From NCBI RefSeq assembly GCF_037975245.1, contig NC_092574.1:11311213-11375212 (forward strand): 64,000 nucleotides of DNA, read 5' to 3'. Positions 23,481-34,900 of this stretch are shown piece after piece. The notes beneath the pieces are model-generated. The model was given only the letters and a program-made list of their open reading frames with translations, was not told the origin of the DNA and did no database searches. Within the stretch, counting starts at the first letter, position 1. Every line of letters begins with the position of its first letter. The position numbers and the translations under genes were made by a program. Source of the DNA: Apostichopus japonicus. Taxonomy: Eukaryota; Echinodermata; Holothuroidea; Aspidochirotida; Stichopodidae.

Positions 23481-26012
23481 TATATGGGGTCAAAGTTTTT
23501 CGGTCGGAGTTAGGATGGCCGTACAGACTTGTCGATTTGTTTTTTGAGTGTGCTCCATATTCACAAACAAAGGCATGTTTGAGATTTAATTTGCATTCAG
23601 TTTTGTGAAGGGGCTCAATATACAATAGGTCTGAAGTACTCTTCAGCCAAACAGGAAAGAAATCTTCTTCAAAGATATTCTAGTGTTGGGTGATATAAAC
23701 AAACTCAAATGGCCATCTCTTTCAGTTTTTTACACTCTGAGCTTCAAGGGTCAATAGGTTATCTCAAATGGTCCTTGCAAGATTTTCTTAATGGATAACC
23801 CGGTTATCTCCATGGTCTTAAAATTGCTCATCGATATATACTAGATGTCTTTTGCTTTAACAGTAAGTTGTGAAAAAATTTCACAGTGTTTAAACAATGT
23901 CATGTAACTCCCATTCATTAATAACAATTATTAAAGGGATGGTTGGTGGTAGAGCTGATTTGCTAGCTCAAAATAGGTAAAAGAAAATGTCCATGTGCTC
24001 ATATAGCTTGTTTAATGACATTATGAATAATTATAAAGGTATCGCAGAGTTGGCAGTATTGCTGTGGGCATAAACAATCAAATTACTGACCGAATTGGAT
24101 AAAGAAAATAGCCAACTCAAGGTCTGGGAAGGAAGTGAGTGGGGCATTCCACAAAAAAAGCAGTAATAGTATCGTAATGTAAGGACTTTGTCGCAACTTG
24201 CAAACACTACAAAGTTTGTTGAACTTATAGGCAATGTACTGATATATCATATCAGACTATGTATATTTGGTAATATATGTTTTACGAAAGAGACACCCAT
24301 CACTTACGGAGGCCTGTACAGAACTACGAAAATGTTCCACAATTGAACATTATAATTTGTTTATTAATATTACTGATTATGATATGAAATCTAAAACAAA
24401 AAAAGGAAGATTTGGGTAACACTTATTACCTGCTTGCTAAATTGCTTACAAGCCAAATCGGCAAACATTTCATATTTCCCGGGCCAAATATGGCACATTC
24501 AAAAGCCGTGACAATTCAGTTAGAACAGAGATTTTGACTTATATTGGTCAGTTAAAAATTAATATAAGTAATTAATAACTTGTCAAACGTAACAAATGAT
24601 TAAGTATATATCCTACCTATAGCATAACAGAAGTATCCAATGCACCGCCGAGAGATCACTCGTTATGAATAAACACGTTCGTCTGTGTGTAGGTTAATGC
24701 CTCTAACGTGCACGTTAGGATACATATTTCCATTGAAAATCGAACTTACTATCAAATATAATGGAACTTTGCACGGACCAGTTACTCAATACAGAATTCG
24801 CGAAGCTTGTTTGTTTCGTATTATGTTATTCTGTAGTATTTTTAGATGACAACCTATTGTTGTCCTTCTATAACCACAGTACAGTTTCCGCTATACATAG
24901 GCAACAATTACTATATGATAACAAAATCACCGACCTTGCAGTCACCATGCAAGCCCCATACCTATATATGCTTTATTTAGGTTTAACGTTTCAAGTATTA
25001 TAGTTTCTACTCTATGAAGCATCTGAGGCACATATATGCAAGTTGATAGAAACATTCTTCCACTCTTTCGATTTCCCGTCCTGCCCATTGCAAGTAACCC
25101 GGTCTTTCTTCAGGTTCGAAAGTCTCCAGCCTTTACTCGAATTTTTTACCCAGCTCCCCCCCCCCCTCCTACCGACGCTTTTACCCACCGAACTCGTGAC
25201 ATATTAAGCTATCATTGACACCGTCAGCGTATTTTTTTCCCAGGACGAATAAGGGCATCGGCCAATCAAATCCCTGGATTCCAAGCATGTGACGCTTTTG
25301 CAGAAAAACATGTTCTGATTCTTTTTTCCTAGTTTTGACCCCAGATTATAAACGACAATCCTTCATTTTCTTAAGAAATGGGTTCCTAACCCACTCTCTA
25401 AACCCTAACTCTGATTTCAAACAAATTTGTAAATTCCTGAAAACCTGAAACCCTTGTTCGTCATGGGAATAAAAATTAGGCACACCGTCACATAACCGTG
25501 ATTCCTAACACAGAAGGAGGGTATATAATGTACTGTATAGGTATCGCACTTTAATACAAACAGCTCTAGAGTGTGATATACATTTTGGTGATCACTAATT
25601 GAGTCATTAGGCGTTAAAGGAAGACTTAAGGGGGGATGTGTCATATATAACACACGGCATATTCCTCTTAGACTGGCGGTCTCAGTTTAGGCATAAATGT
25701 TAATGTTAACCTATCGTTTCATATGTTACATAGACAAATCAACACCTTACGTCATTTGTCTGTGACAAACTTGTATTGTTGTAAAAGTATACTCATTTGA
25801 GACCAGAAAACTAATGATATGAACGTAAAACTGTAAGTAGCTCAGCCATATTGATTGATGAGCCCACTGATGTGCTAGTGTCATTGCTCAGAAACACAGC
25901 CAGGCCTGCAGGACTGACAACGACTATCGTTGGTTAATAGTCCATACAACATATCAACTAATTGTTATTCTTATAGTCTATGCCAGTAAGTCATGGAGTC
26001 TCGACTACAAGA
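23481..26012. other. Non-coding stretch, no gene recognised
   Basis: Several frames of 60-80 codons occur (for example 24761-25003 +), but none has a recognisable domain or a consistent exon structure. A C-run lies near 25158. Confidence 0.4.
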
Positions 26013-26281
26013 CTGATATCCTATTGTGTATATGTATGTGTATGTATTTTTGATCCTCCTGCAAGCAGGAACTCGCGAAGAAGCCCCATTGGCTTATCGA
26101 AGCCGCACGCAAGCTGACCGAAGTCAGTCTCTTAGATTCATATTTAGCGTCCATGATTATGAATTGTCAATTGTCAACAACTCTGTAACTGGGCGACATA
26201 CATTAATCTTGGAGTGACTCGAACCGGGGACCTTATGATTTGAAGGCACCGGCGTTAACCACTGAGCTATAACACTCCATA
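26013..26281 (-). mobile_element. tRNA-derived SINE (second family)
   Basis: Read on the minus strand, 26280-26211 form a tRNA-like head: acceptor strand GGAGTGT pairing with TCACTCC, an A box TAGCTCAGTGGTTAACGCC and a B box GGTTCGAGTCA. The anticodon loop is irregular (8 bases), so it is not a normal tRNA gene. A body of about 180 bp follows, with a small hairpin (TCCTGCTTGCAGGA), ending in an ATAC/ATAT-rich tail near 26040-26013. Head, body and simple-repeat tail are the layout of a SINE. Confidence 0.6.
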
Positions 26282-27432
26282 TGTCCATGATTGTCATGTC
26301 CATATTGCCATATTGTCATGATGCAAATCTGGGTTGCCAAGATACACACCATTTGTCAATAAACTATTTGAGATACCGCAATGCATTCTGTGAGAAAAAA
26401 TAGTTGAGAATAAACCTTTGATAGCAACCTGCATGCTGTTATGAAAAATGTAGATAGGCCTACACACATTAATTAAAATGTAATATATGTACACTACAGA
26501 AACACATATCGATTTAATCATTCCGTCTGGGTTCGATTGTAAAGTTTAGGTATTATCCAAATTAATTTATATCAGTTTGATCGTTTATAAACCTTTCATT
26601 GTTTTCATGACTTTTCATGTATTTCCTTTCCAAGGGACTTTATGTCAGTTTTCGACGGCCTTGGGTAAGATTAGCTACGTCTAATGAATGGAGGAAAGAA
26701 CTATTGAATGAACAAAAGAACGAATGAATGAATGAATCTAAAGGTCAAATTTCCATCCTTTTCTTATCTTATGAAAAATATATGAATATTGATATTGTGG
26801 CAACAGCTCCCTCCCTCCCTCTCCCTCCCTCCTTCCTTCCTTCCTTCCCACCCGCCCTCCTTTCTTCATACCCACCCTCCTTTTACTTCTTTATAAGAAA
26901 ATCCTAACACCCAATATTATCCCTTGGATATTGATCAGCTTTACTATTATTGTTCTTAGACAAAACGATACCGTGGTAACATTGTTTTAAAAAAAATAGA
27001 AAAAAATAAATAAATTGACATTATACAAACGGAATCTATAAAAATGGATTTCTTTTCCGTCTCTCTTTATGAGTGAGTAATGAAACTGTGCGACAGAACT
27101 AATGAACAGTATCGACAAACTCCGAAAAGACAAGAATGTTATAGAAGAAGCTCCCGGTTGTAAAATAAAGCCTTTTATACGAAGATCGTTATTTCAAGTC
27201 CTGATTTAAATCTAATATTTTCTTTACCTTTACTTGAATATTGATTATTTCTCTTCTTTATCTTCTCCCCACGCAATATTTCGTGGTTACATATTTCGAT
27301 AACAATATTACGATAACGATAGACTATTTATCAAAAGTTGGTGGGTGTGAGCTATTAGAACATTAGAACCGCCATGAATTGACAAATCATCACACGAACG
27401 TCGATGCAGTGAGCTACAAATCTCGGGATTAT
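26282..27432. other. Non-coding stretch with pyrimidine repeats
   Basis: A (CCCT)n/(CCTT)n tract lies at about 26808-26850 and an (AATG)n tract near 26715-26735. No gene seen. Confidence 0.4.
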
Positions 27433-27689
27433 ATATAACGGAATATATAGAGTAGGTTGGCGTCTATCTTGGCGCAGAGTGCTCTATGTCCATTGGACAG
27501 AGCGGAATATATGTTGATACTAGATGAGACTAGTGGAACACTAGTAGTTGTAACTCGGAGTTTCACGCTTTGTAGCGATCTTCAGACAACTCGAGTTGTC
27601 TGAAGATCGCTACAAAGCGTGAAACTCCGAGTTACAACTACTAGTGTTCCACTAGTCTCATCTAGTATCAACATATAACGGAATATATA
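27433..27689. mobile_element. Short insertion with 17-bp direct repeats and a perfect 170-bp palindrome
   Basis: ATATAACGGAATATATA occurs at 27433-27449 and 27673-27689 and brackets 223 bp. Within it 27508-27677 is a perfect palindrome with 85-bp arms and no spacer, centred on CAACTCGAGTTG (27587-27598). Each arm carries a hammerhead-like motif. The bracketing direct repeats suggest an integrated element rather than a simple local inversion. Confidence 0.65.
27593..27639 (+). ncRNA. Hammerhead ribozyme candidate, mirrored on the minus strand
   Basis: Plus strand: stem I strand AGTTGT (27594-27599), core CTGAAGA (27600-27606), stem II CGCT/AGCG around ACAA, core GAAA (27621-27624), stem III ACTC/GAGT around one C, triplet GTT (27631-27633), then the stem I partner ACAACT (27634-27639), six pairs. 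The core fits CUGANGA...GAAA...NUH. The pair next to the core in helix II is U-U, a defect. Because the locus is a palindrome, the same motif exists on the minus strand in the left arm. Confidence 0.5.
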
Positions 27690-28866
27690 TATATATCTGG
27701 AAACAGGTATGTTGAATTATAACTTTAATACTGCATGCAAGTATGTAACTTCTAAGATCAGTCAAATCTATAGTTTTCCTTCTTTTAAACATGAGCATTT
27801 ATTTTGTCAATTTAGTTTGAGAAAATCATAAATGCAATAGGACATATAGGTATATAGATACTTTTATAGAGTTGATTCTATTTTTATGTAAAATTCAAAA
27901 CAAAAGCAGTAAAGGATAAAGCAAGATTACGAAAAAGAAATAAAAATATTGGCATAGGAAGCTATCAAACTGATCTACGTTATGTAGATGGTACGGTGAC
28001 CCAGATTGGACACACAAACGTTTACGATTTCATAGTATCCTTTAAACCAAAAATAATTATTATCTGGAAATGTTCGACTACATAAGGTCTCGAAATATCG
28101 GTTTTGATATTTTGTTGATTTCTTCCTTGTAATTTCTCGAAGTTAAGGAATAGTAGGATAGGGTTTAGAGTAGGCAACTAAGTAAGAATAACTGGCGATT
28201 TTTTAAATTATGATTATTACAGATAAATTTGAGGAAAATTCGAAACTTTGACAGATTACGGGGTTTTTGAAACAAGAAAATTATGATCATTAATTACCAG
28301 GCATTATTTTTGCTACTACAAACGATCTAACTGAATGATGCATCACCGGTTACAAAAGTGTGCGCAGAGACATACCCCCCCCCCCGCCTCCCACCCCCTT
28401 GCTCCACCTTGCTTAATTCGTTGGAGGGGTAGCTCTGCAGGGGAAGTGGCCAACGATATTTTGACATATTGAGTATTCTATATTTACTTAGACTTTTTAA
28501 ATATACGAGCCATAGTGCAAGTAACGGGTACAATAGCTACTGGAAATATACTGAAAGAACGGGAGTAAGCCTTTGACAAGGGATGGGGTGGTGGTGGGGT
28601 GGGGGTGACGGTGGGGGGGGGGTTGGATCGTCACGACATATCACGAAATTTAACAAAAGAGAAAAGTGGATGGTTGGGTACTAAATGCATTTTAGAGAGA
28701 GAGAGAGCGATGATAATACAGGACAAATACTCAGTCATTACATATAGAGACTGCTTAAATATCTCGTTGTTATTATACAGGGATATTTAGTACCACCTCA
28801 ATCCTTTCGTGTTAATCCAGCTTTTACACTTTCGGAAACCCCTTTTTTTTGTTTCTTGAATTTCAG
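27690..28866. other. Non-coding stretch upstream of the fibrinogen-related gene
   Basis: Has C-runs (28375-28385) and G-runs (28611-28622). No clear core promoter was identified. The pyrimidine tract and AG just before 28867 suggest that the first coding exon is an internal exon with an untranslated exon further upstream. Confidence 0.35.
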
Positions 28867-28879
28867 CATTGATACAGCT

Positions 28880-28952
28880 ATGACAGCAACTACGGCGGCA
28901 TTGACGGTATTTTTGACGTCATGGATAGCAACGATGTTTTGTTTAACTGATG
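28880..28952 (+). CDS. Exon 1: signal peptide of the fibrinogen-domain protein
   Basis: ATG at 28880 opens a 24-codon exon encoding a hydrophobic leader (MTATTAALTVFL, then TSWIATMFCLTDG) and ends in a phase 1 gtaagt donor. The exon probably starts at 28867 after tttcag, giving a 13-nt untranslated part. It is too short to stand out as an open frame. The downstream exon has matching phase. Confidence 0.75.
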
Positions 28953-31900
28953 GTAAGTAATTAAGCTTATACAAAAGCAACTACTCTACATTCATAGGCA
29001 CACACACTCAAACACAGGCATACACATGTATTCATTAGGCTTATTATGTCATCCATATGCTTTGTGGAATCAAACTACGAAATATAACTCTACTAAAGAC
29101 CGAGATGAAACAGGAATTCAACATAATTATCCAAACCTTGCTATATTAACTTGATTTACGTTAGGTACAGTGGCGGAGCGTCCATACAGTCAGAGGGTGC
29201 GAACCCCCCCCCCCCCCCCCCCTTGACGGACTCAAATGCGCTCTCAAATACCTATTGACATTTGCCACATTTTGTTGGTGTAATTTCCTGTCAAAATGGC
29301 GATGACACCTATTTATTCTTCGTTTATTTGCAAATTAGCAAGGCCCGGAAAGGGTCATTTCCGGCGATCTAGGGAGTATCTTTACTCAAAAAAAAAATCT
29401 GTACGCTCCGCGCCAACCTGTGGTGGCGCTCCGCTTAGATAGTGTCCAGAGCCGTATATAGAGAGAGTTTGGCCAACTGGCGATTTGTGACGTCACACGC
29501 AAACCATGGGCATCAAAATAGGTCCAGTTGTCGTTACCAGTTGCGCGAAACACGAAAAACACCACACACAATATATAGCAGCTTTGCACACTGTGCTCGT
29601 TGCGAACAAACGAAGCGACTCAGAATGTCAGATTTTGACAGGCATACGAGGAAGAAAATGGATATCAGGTAATGAATTAGAGTATGCGTTAGTTAATGAC
29701 ATTTACGTTTATCTTCACACCTGAAATGCATAGAAAACTAGCTGAAAACCTGTCATTACACTTGTTTTATTTTACGCCTCATACTACTAGTCCTACTTTA
29801 GTCATACAAACGAAAAGCACACATCACAGTCCTGGCTAGGCTAGATTACAGACGCACAACTATAGCATCAGGCCTACATGAATAGATCCTTCAATTAAGT
29901 TAAGTAGGCCTACACATAAAATGACAATTTATGCTTCACTGATCTTTTCATGTTTGCCAAAAAGTAGTTGTACCAGAGGTCATTGTATTAAACTCCAGAA
30001 GTTACATAGTAGGATTAATATTCGGCATAACTTTTTCTCTAAAGTCTAATACAACTTATACAAGGGTTGTGAATAGATGGAATGGTTTGCCTGAGAAGGT
30101 TGAATTGCAAGTAGTGTGAATGGGTTTAAGAATACTTTGGATGAGTACATTAAGCATTGTAATTGGGTATGACATTTGATGGCCTCGGTTTTATTCCTCT
30201 CATATAGCCTTAGGGTCCTTAATGGGGACTTGAATGTCTCTCCTGGTCTTTTTTTCTACTAAACTAAACTATATACTTGAGTGTAGGAGTTAGCAATAGT
30301 TGGGAGTCTGTGGGCAAACCTAAGACTGATATTGTGGTGTTAATTTCTCAGGAATGTAGTACTAGGCTATAGTAGGTGCAACAGATTGAATGGGTCTGTC
30401 GAGAAAAAAAAACCCTGCAACAACTGAAGACTGGTGTATGTTGTAGCTTATGTATTTTCCATTAACATATATACTATAAGGTCATGTCCTTAATAAGGTT
30501 TCATGGATCACACTGACATAGTGTGCCTACCTGTCAGTGTTGTCAACTGAGCACAGGGCTGATGACATCATTCAGTTTGTTATTATGCAGACAGCAAATG
30601 GCCATAATGATAATTATTAATTGTTACTTATTCTTCATACTGCCCTTACTGGCCTTACCTGAACAGTGATGTATAAAAATGCAAGAAGTCGTTAAGCTTT
30701 CCATTTAAGAATCGTTTCAGCCTGTCCTATTGCAAACATATGATTGGCAGGTTTCCACGTTACATAGCTTATCAAAATGGAGCTGTTCTGTAAAGCAAGA
30801 AAATCACACATATGCATGCATACAAACACACTCATATATAACAATTTCTGAATATCTTTTCAGCTGCCCAAAGGTACTGGAATGCAAGCTCTGTTGGGTG
30901 AATTAAAAAACCCTCATTGTACTCTTTTATCATGGTCAGCGTAGCTGGAACCAGCAATGATGGTGATGTGGATTTGACAGTACCTAGACAAGAATTCAAT
31001 AGCTGCTTTGTGTTGAAGTGGGTTCAACTTGCTCAAGGCCATGACAGGATGACGACTAGACATTAGGATGAATTATCTGTTGCAGAGCTCTATAAACCAG
31101 GCAGTTGTTAAAACATCCATTGGGTGACCCTCACATTCTACCAGGCACTGCATCGCAGAAGCAAAATGAAGTGTGTGTGATACCTTCATCTTATGAGAGT
31201 GGAATGGTATCAGTGTGGCCTCTGTCAATTTGGCTTCAAGTCTTTGTTTTCTTGAAAGCTGAGAAGATCTTTCAGTGGTTTCACACTGACCTCTGTACTT
31301 GACAATTCATGTGTATTTGCCAGCTCAGGAGGAAGCCAGATTTTAATTACATTAACCAATGCTGACTTTTTTTTGGACATGTGGTACATTTGCAAGGAAG
31401 TGAAGGAAGCAGTTGGAGTTGCATGGATGTGGAATCTTGTTGATAGTCTGGCAGTCTTATCCACAGATTATCCCAAAGCTTCTCCACATTGCCACATTCA
31501 GAACTTATTACATTGATAAACTTGAAAATTGCAGGAATCTAACGAAGCACCCATCAAGGGAATTTGTTTGTATAATTATTGAAAGCTGTGACCTTCTGAT
31601 GTGACAGACCAATGTGAAATAAAGGGCAGTAGATTACCTTGTAAATGAACCTTGTTATTGTTTGATTGTATCTAATGTTTGCAAAATTTTAAGTTGCATG
31701 CTACCAATTGAAACATAAATCTTTCTCTTTTAATGGGATATACTTCTCCTTAAAGGGTGTGGAGACTCCCGCCCAAAGAAACGTCTCATGCCGGTTATCT
31801 GACCTAGTTTCGAATGCGGTGTAACAGAAGTGTTAGACACCACCATTGATCCCAGAAAATACACATACAGCTTGCTACCATCTGTAAATAGACATTAGTG

Positions 31901-34900
31901 TACAGTCAATACAAACATCACAGTCAATACCCACAACACAGTGCACATAGCAGCGTGGACATCTCAGGTCTAGATATAAGATAACAAGGTATCAGGTTTC
32001 ATTACTGTCTGCATTTTGTAGCGACACAAAAAAAACTTCACTTGCAAGCAACGGAAAGTAAACTTTTTCAGAGCGCGGCATGCGGTTTAGGGCAAGTCCA
32101 ATACCTTTAAATATACTGCATCGGTTGTTGTCACTTGATCATTTGCTTGTGTGTGAGCTAAACAGCTTAAATAATATGTAAAAAAATAATACAAACTTTC
32201 AAATTGCCAGATATTTACTTGCTCAAAATCATTATCCAATCATGATTTGTTGCTATCCTTGAGTCCATTATTCAGATGATGAGGCAGATTCCCTTCAACT
32301 CTCCATGATGAAGGTAAAACCTTATATCTTAACCAACTGCCATTGAGTGTCCATTTGAAAGTTTCAAACACACAAGTGCATTGATTAAAACAAAGACTTT
32401 ATTGCTGTGGTTGCAGGAACTGGATTTCAGTCTAGTAGTCACTCACCAGGTTTGTCATTATCATAGTCTGCTAACTGTGGCTTTTTTTGTTAGGAGTTTT
32501 TCTTCAGAGCACATGTCACCTTTGATTTGTAAAAAAAAGTCCTGAAATTCAGGGAGTTAAAATTTACTGTCTAAAGATAATTTAAAAAGATTCTTTTTAA
32601 CTTCAATCGTCAATGTGGGTGTCAATTAAGGAAATAAGGAGGTACTGATGCAACTTTGATAAATGATAGTTGACTGCATCCAAATTAAACCAAGGCCTAG
32701 GCTATACTTTTGAAGAAGAAAAAATTAGGCTGAATTCATGTTAGCCTAAAAAGGCTAGGCCAATGCTGACAATTAACACAAACCAAGATCATTTAACCAT
32801 TTGGGCACTTGTTTATGGCATACTAAAAGGGTCTATATAATTAGGCCTGTATGTGTACACAACCCACAAGTTGCCAATGAGTATAGACCTAGCCTAACTA
32901 GTTTAGGCCTAGGCTACTTTGTTTTCCTTAGACCTAGTTTAATTGGGCCTTATACTGTGCCATATTATGTAATGTGCTATAACAGTTGTAGTAATAGCAA
33001 GAATGGTCCAGGTCTAACTAAGCCAAGGCTTAACTTATGCTTAGGGCATAACTAAGGATTAGGGCTTTACGTGATGCCTAGAGGCTAGCCCACCCTTTTA
33101 CATTAAACTAAAAGCGATACTTTTTTAGGCTAGGCATAGCCTAGGCATACAATAACTAGGAATTAGGATAACTATATGTGCGACTGAAACTGCCATGCCT
33201 ATGATTAGGAGAGCTGGCATGATGAAATCGAATTTGTGGATCGTAAAACGAGAGAGAATAGCCATGCATATAATTACAGAAACCAGTCTGAACGTAAAAT
33301 TCTCGCATTGCTTGTACATTACTCGTATTACACTAGGGCCTATGGCTAGTATGGGCCTAGGCTACACAGACTTTTTTTTCATTAGATCTCCATCTTGTTC
33401 TTTCTACTTCCAAAAAATTCCTCTTCTTTTATGGTCAGTCGGATAATCAAACAACAATATCCATGTTCTGACCGATTGCAGCATCCCCAGCACCATTTCT
33501 TTCATAATTTCGTACTTTTTTCGTGTACACAAACGATAGTCTATACACTGTGAGTATGCGTGTCGTCTGCTATAAAGTTTTCAAGTGGACCTATTTTACC
33601 ACCCTGTGTGGGCGTTTTCCCTCTCGACCAATCCAAATCGGTTACATGGTTGGCCAAACTCTCTCTATATACGGCTCTGATAGTGTCGAAAGCGTCCCTA
33701 CAGACCATTCTCGGCCCCTGACCAATACCCCTAGCTCCGCCACTGGTTAGGTACAGACCGACATTTACTGCTGATATGTTTAGTTTGGGGGCTCCTTTAT
33801 AACGCATATTTTTTCTTTCAAAAAGATACCTGTGTTTACACTATAGATCAGGATTGCACACGGATATCCAAATTAAACATGCGCGAAGTCACGTTTTTAG
33901 TGTAAGTTTAGGCAATGTTGAGATGGTTCAAACTATGCAATATTAATTAAAGAAAGTGAAAACTGACTGAGGGTTGCAAAAGAAGCTTCACATATTTACG
34001 GCTCTAATGAAACCTTCCGCATGATTTGACGTATTAAGATCATGTATCAATGTATATATGTAAATGTATCACGTGATCCAATGTGTCACAGTTTCTTACT
34101 TAAATCGGCTATCTATAGTATAAACTTTGCCTTATGATTTAGCGACGACTTTTTTTTCTGTTTTCTTTTTTCTTCTCCTTCATAATAGCTAAAGTTTGCT
34201 ACATTTCCACCCAAATGAGGGACGGGTGTTTTGAGTGGAAACTCTCCACAAAAGATACCACCAATTGCACCTCTATCATTTTCGGAGGATTTAAAAATTC
34301 ACTCGAAGAAACAAAGGAAGACGAGATTGTTTCACGTTTTGTTTCTACAGAGGCGTTGCATATAGAAAGCTTTCTACAAAACAAGGGTAAGTAAAAGTGT
34401 AAGTGTAAGGGTAAGTGCTACTCACTATATTCATATAACTTCCTTTAAATCACATTTAGAAAGCATTCAGGGTAAGTTTAAGTTTAAGTGTAAGGGTAAG
34501 GGTAAGTGTTACTCACTTAGTTATATAAAATTTTGTATATAACTGTTTTCAGGTCACATTATATTATATTCACCCATATACAGGCCTAACGAAGAAGGGA
34601 GAGGGGGATAGGGGGGGTGGTGTCAGGTAGTGGATTGCACTAATGATGATGGGGCAACTTCTATTGTCAGTCAGGGGGTAACAGTTCAATCGTTGGATGT
34701 TTCACATTCAGTCATGGGAAATATGAAACTACTTTTATGGGTGTCCACTCCCTCTTTACAGCCTCATAGAAGAACTTTCAAGAGTATTCGTTAGCAGAAC
34801 CTTGAGTTTATAACTACCTAATTTGTAGTGTAAATGTGCCTCAGAATTCACCATTTGAAATATAAACTTCTTCTCTCGTTTGTTGTTGTTGTTGCATCTA

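Larger units (their letters stand above)
29168..33745. mobile_element. hAT-type element (4.58 kb) with an 8-bp target duplication
   Basis: Ends CAGTGGCGGAGC and GCTCCGCCACTG are perfect inverted repeats over 12 bp, flanked by GTTAGGTA at 29160-29167 and 33746-33753. An internal inverted pair (about 29445-29480 and 33645-33680) shares CCGTATATAGAGAGAGTTTG. A C-run of about 18 lies near 29203-29222. No intact transposase was found; the interior holds a LINE fragment and many TAGGCCTA-like words near 32690-33160. It lies in intron 1 of the fibrinogen-domain gene and appears to leave its splice sites intact. Confidence 0.85.
28953..34188. other. Intron 1 (5.2 kb) of the fibrinogen-domain gene
   Basis: Most of this intron is the hAT element at 29168-33745. 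The rest is short flanking sequence with no further exon seen. Confidence 0.7.
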
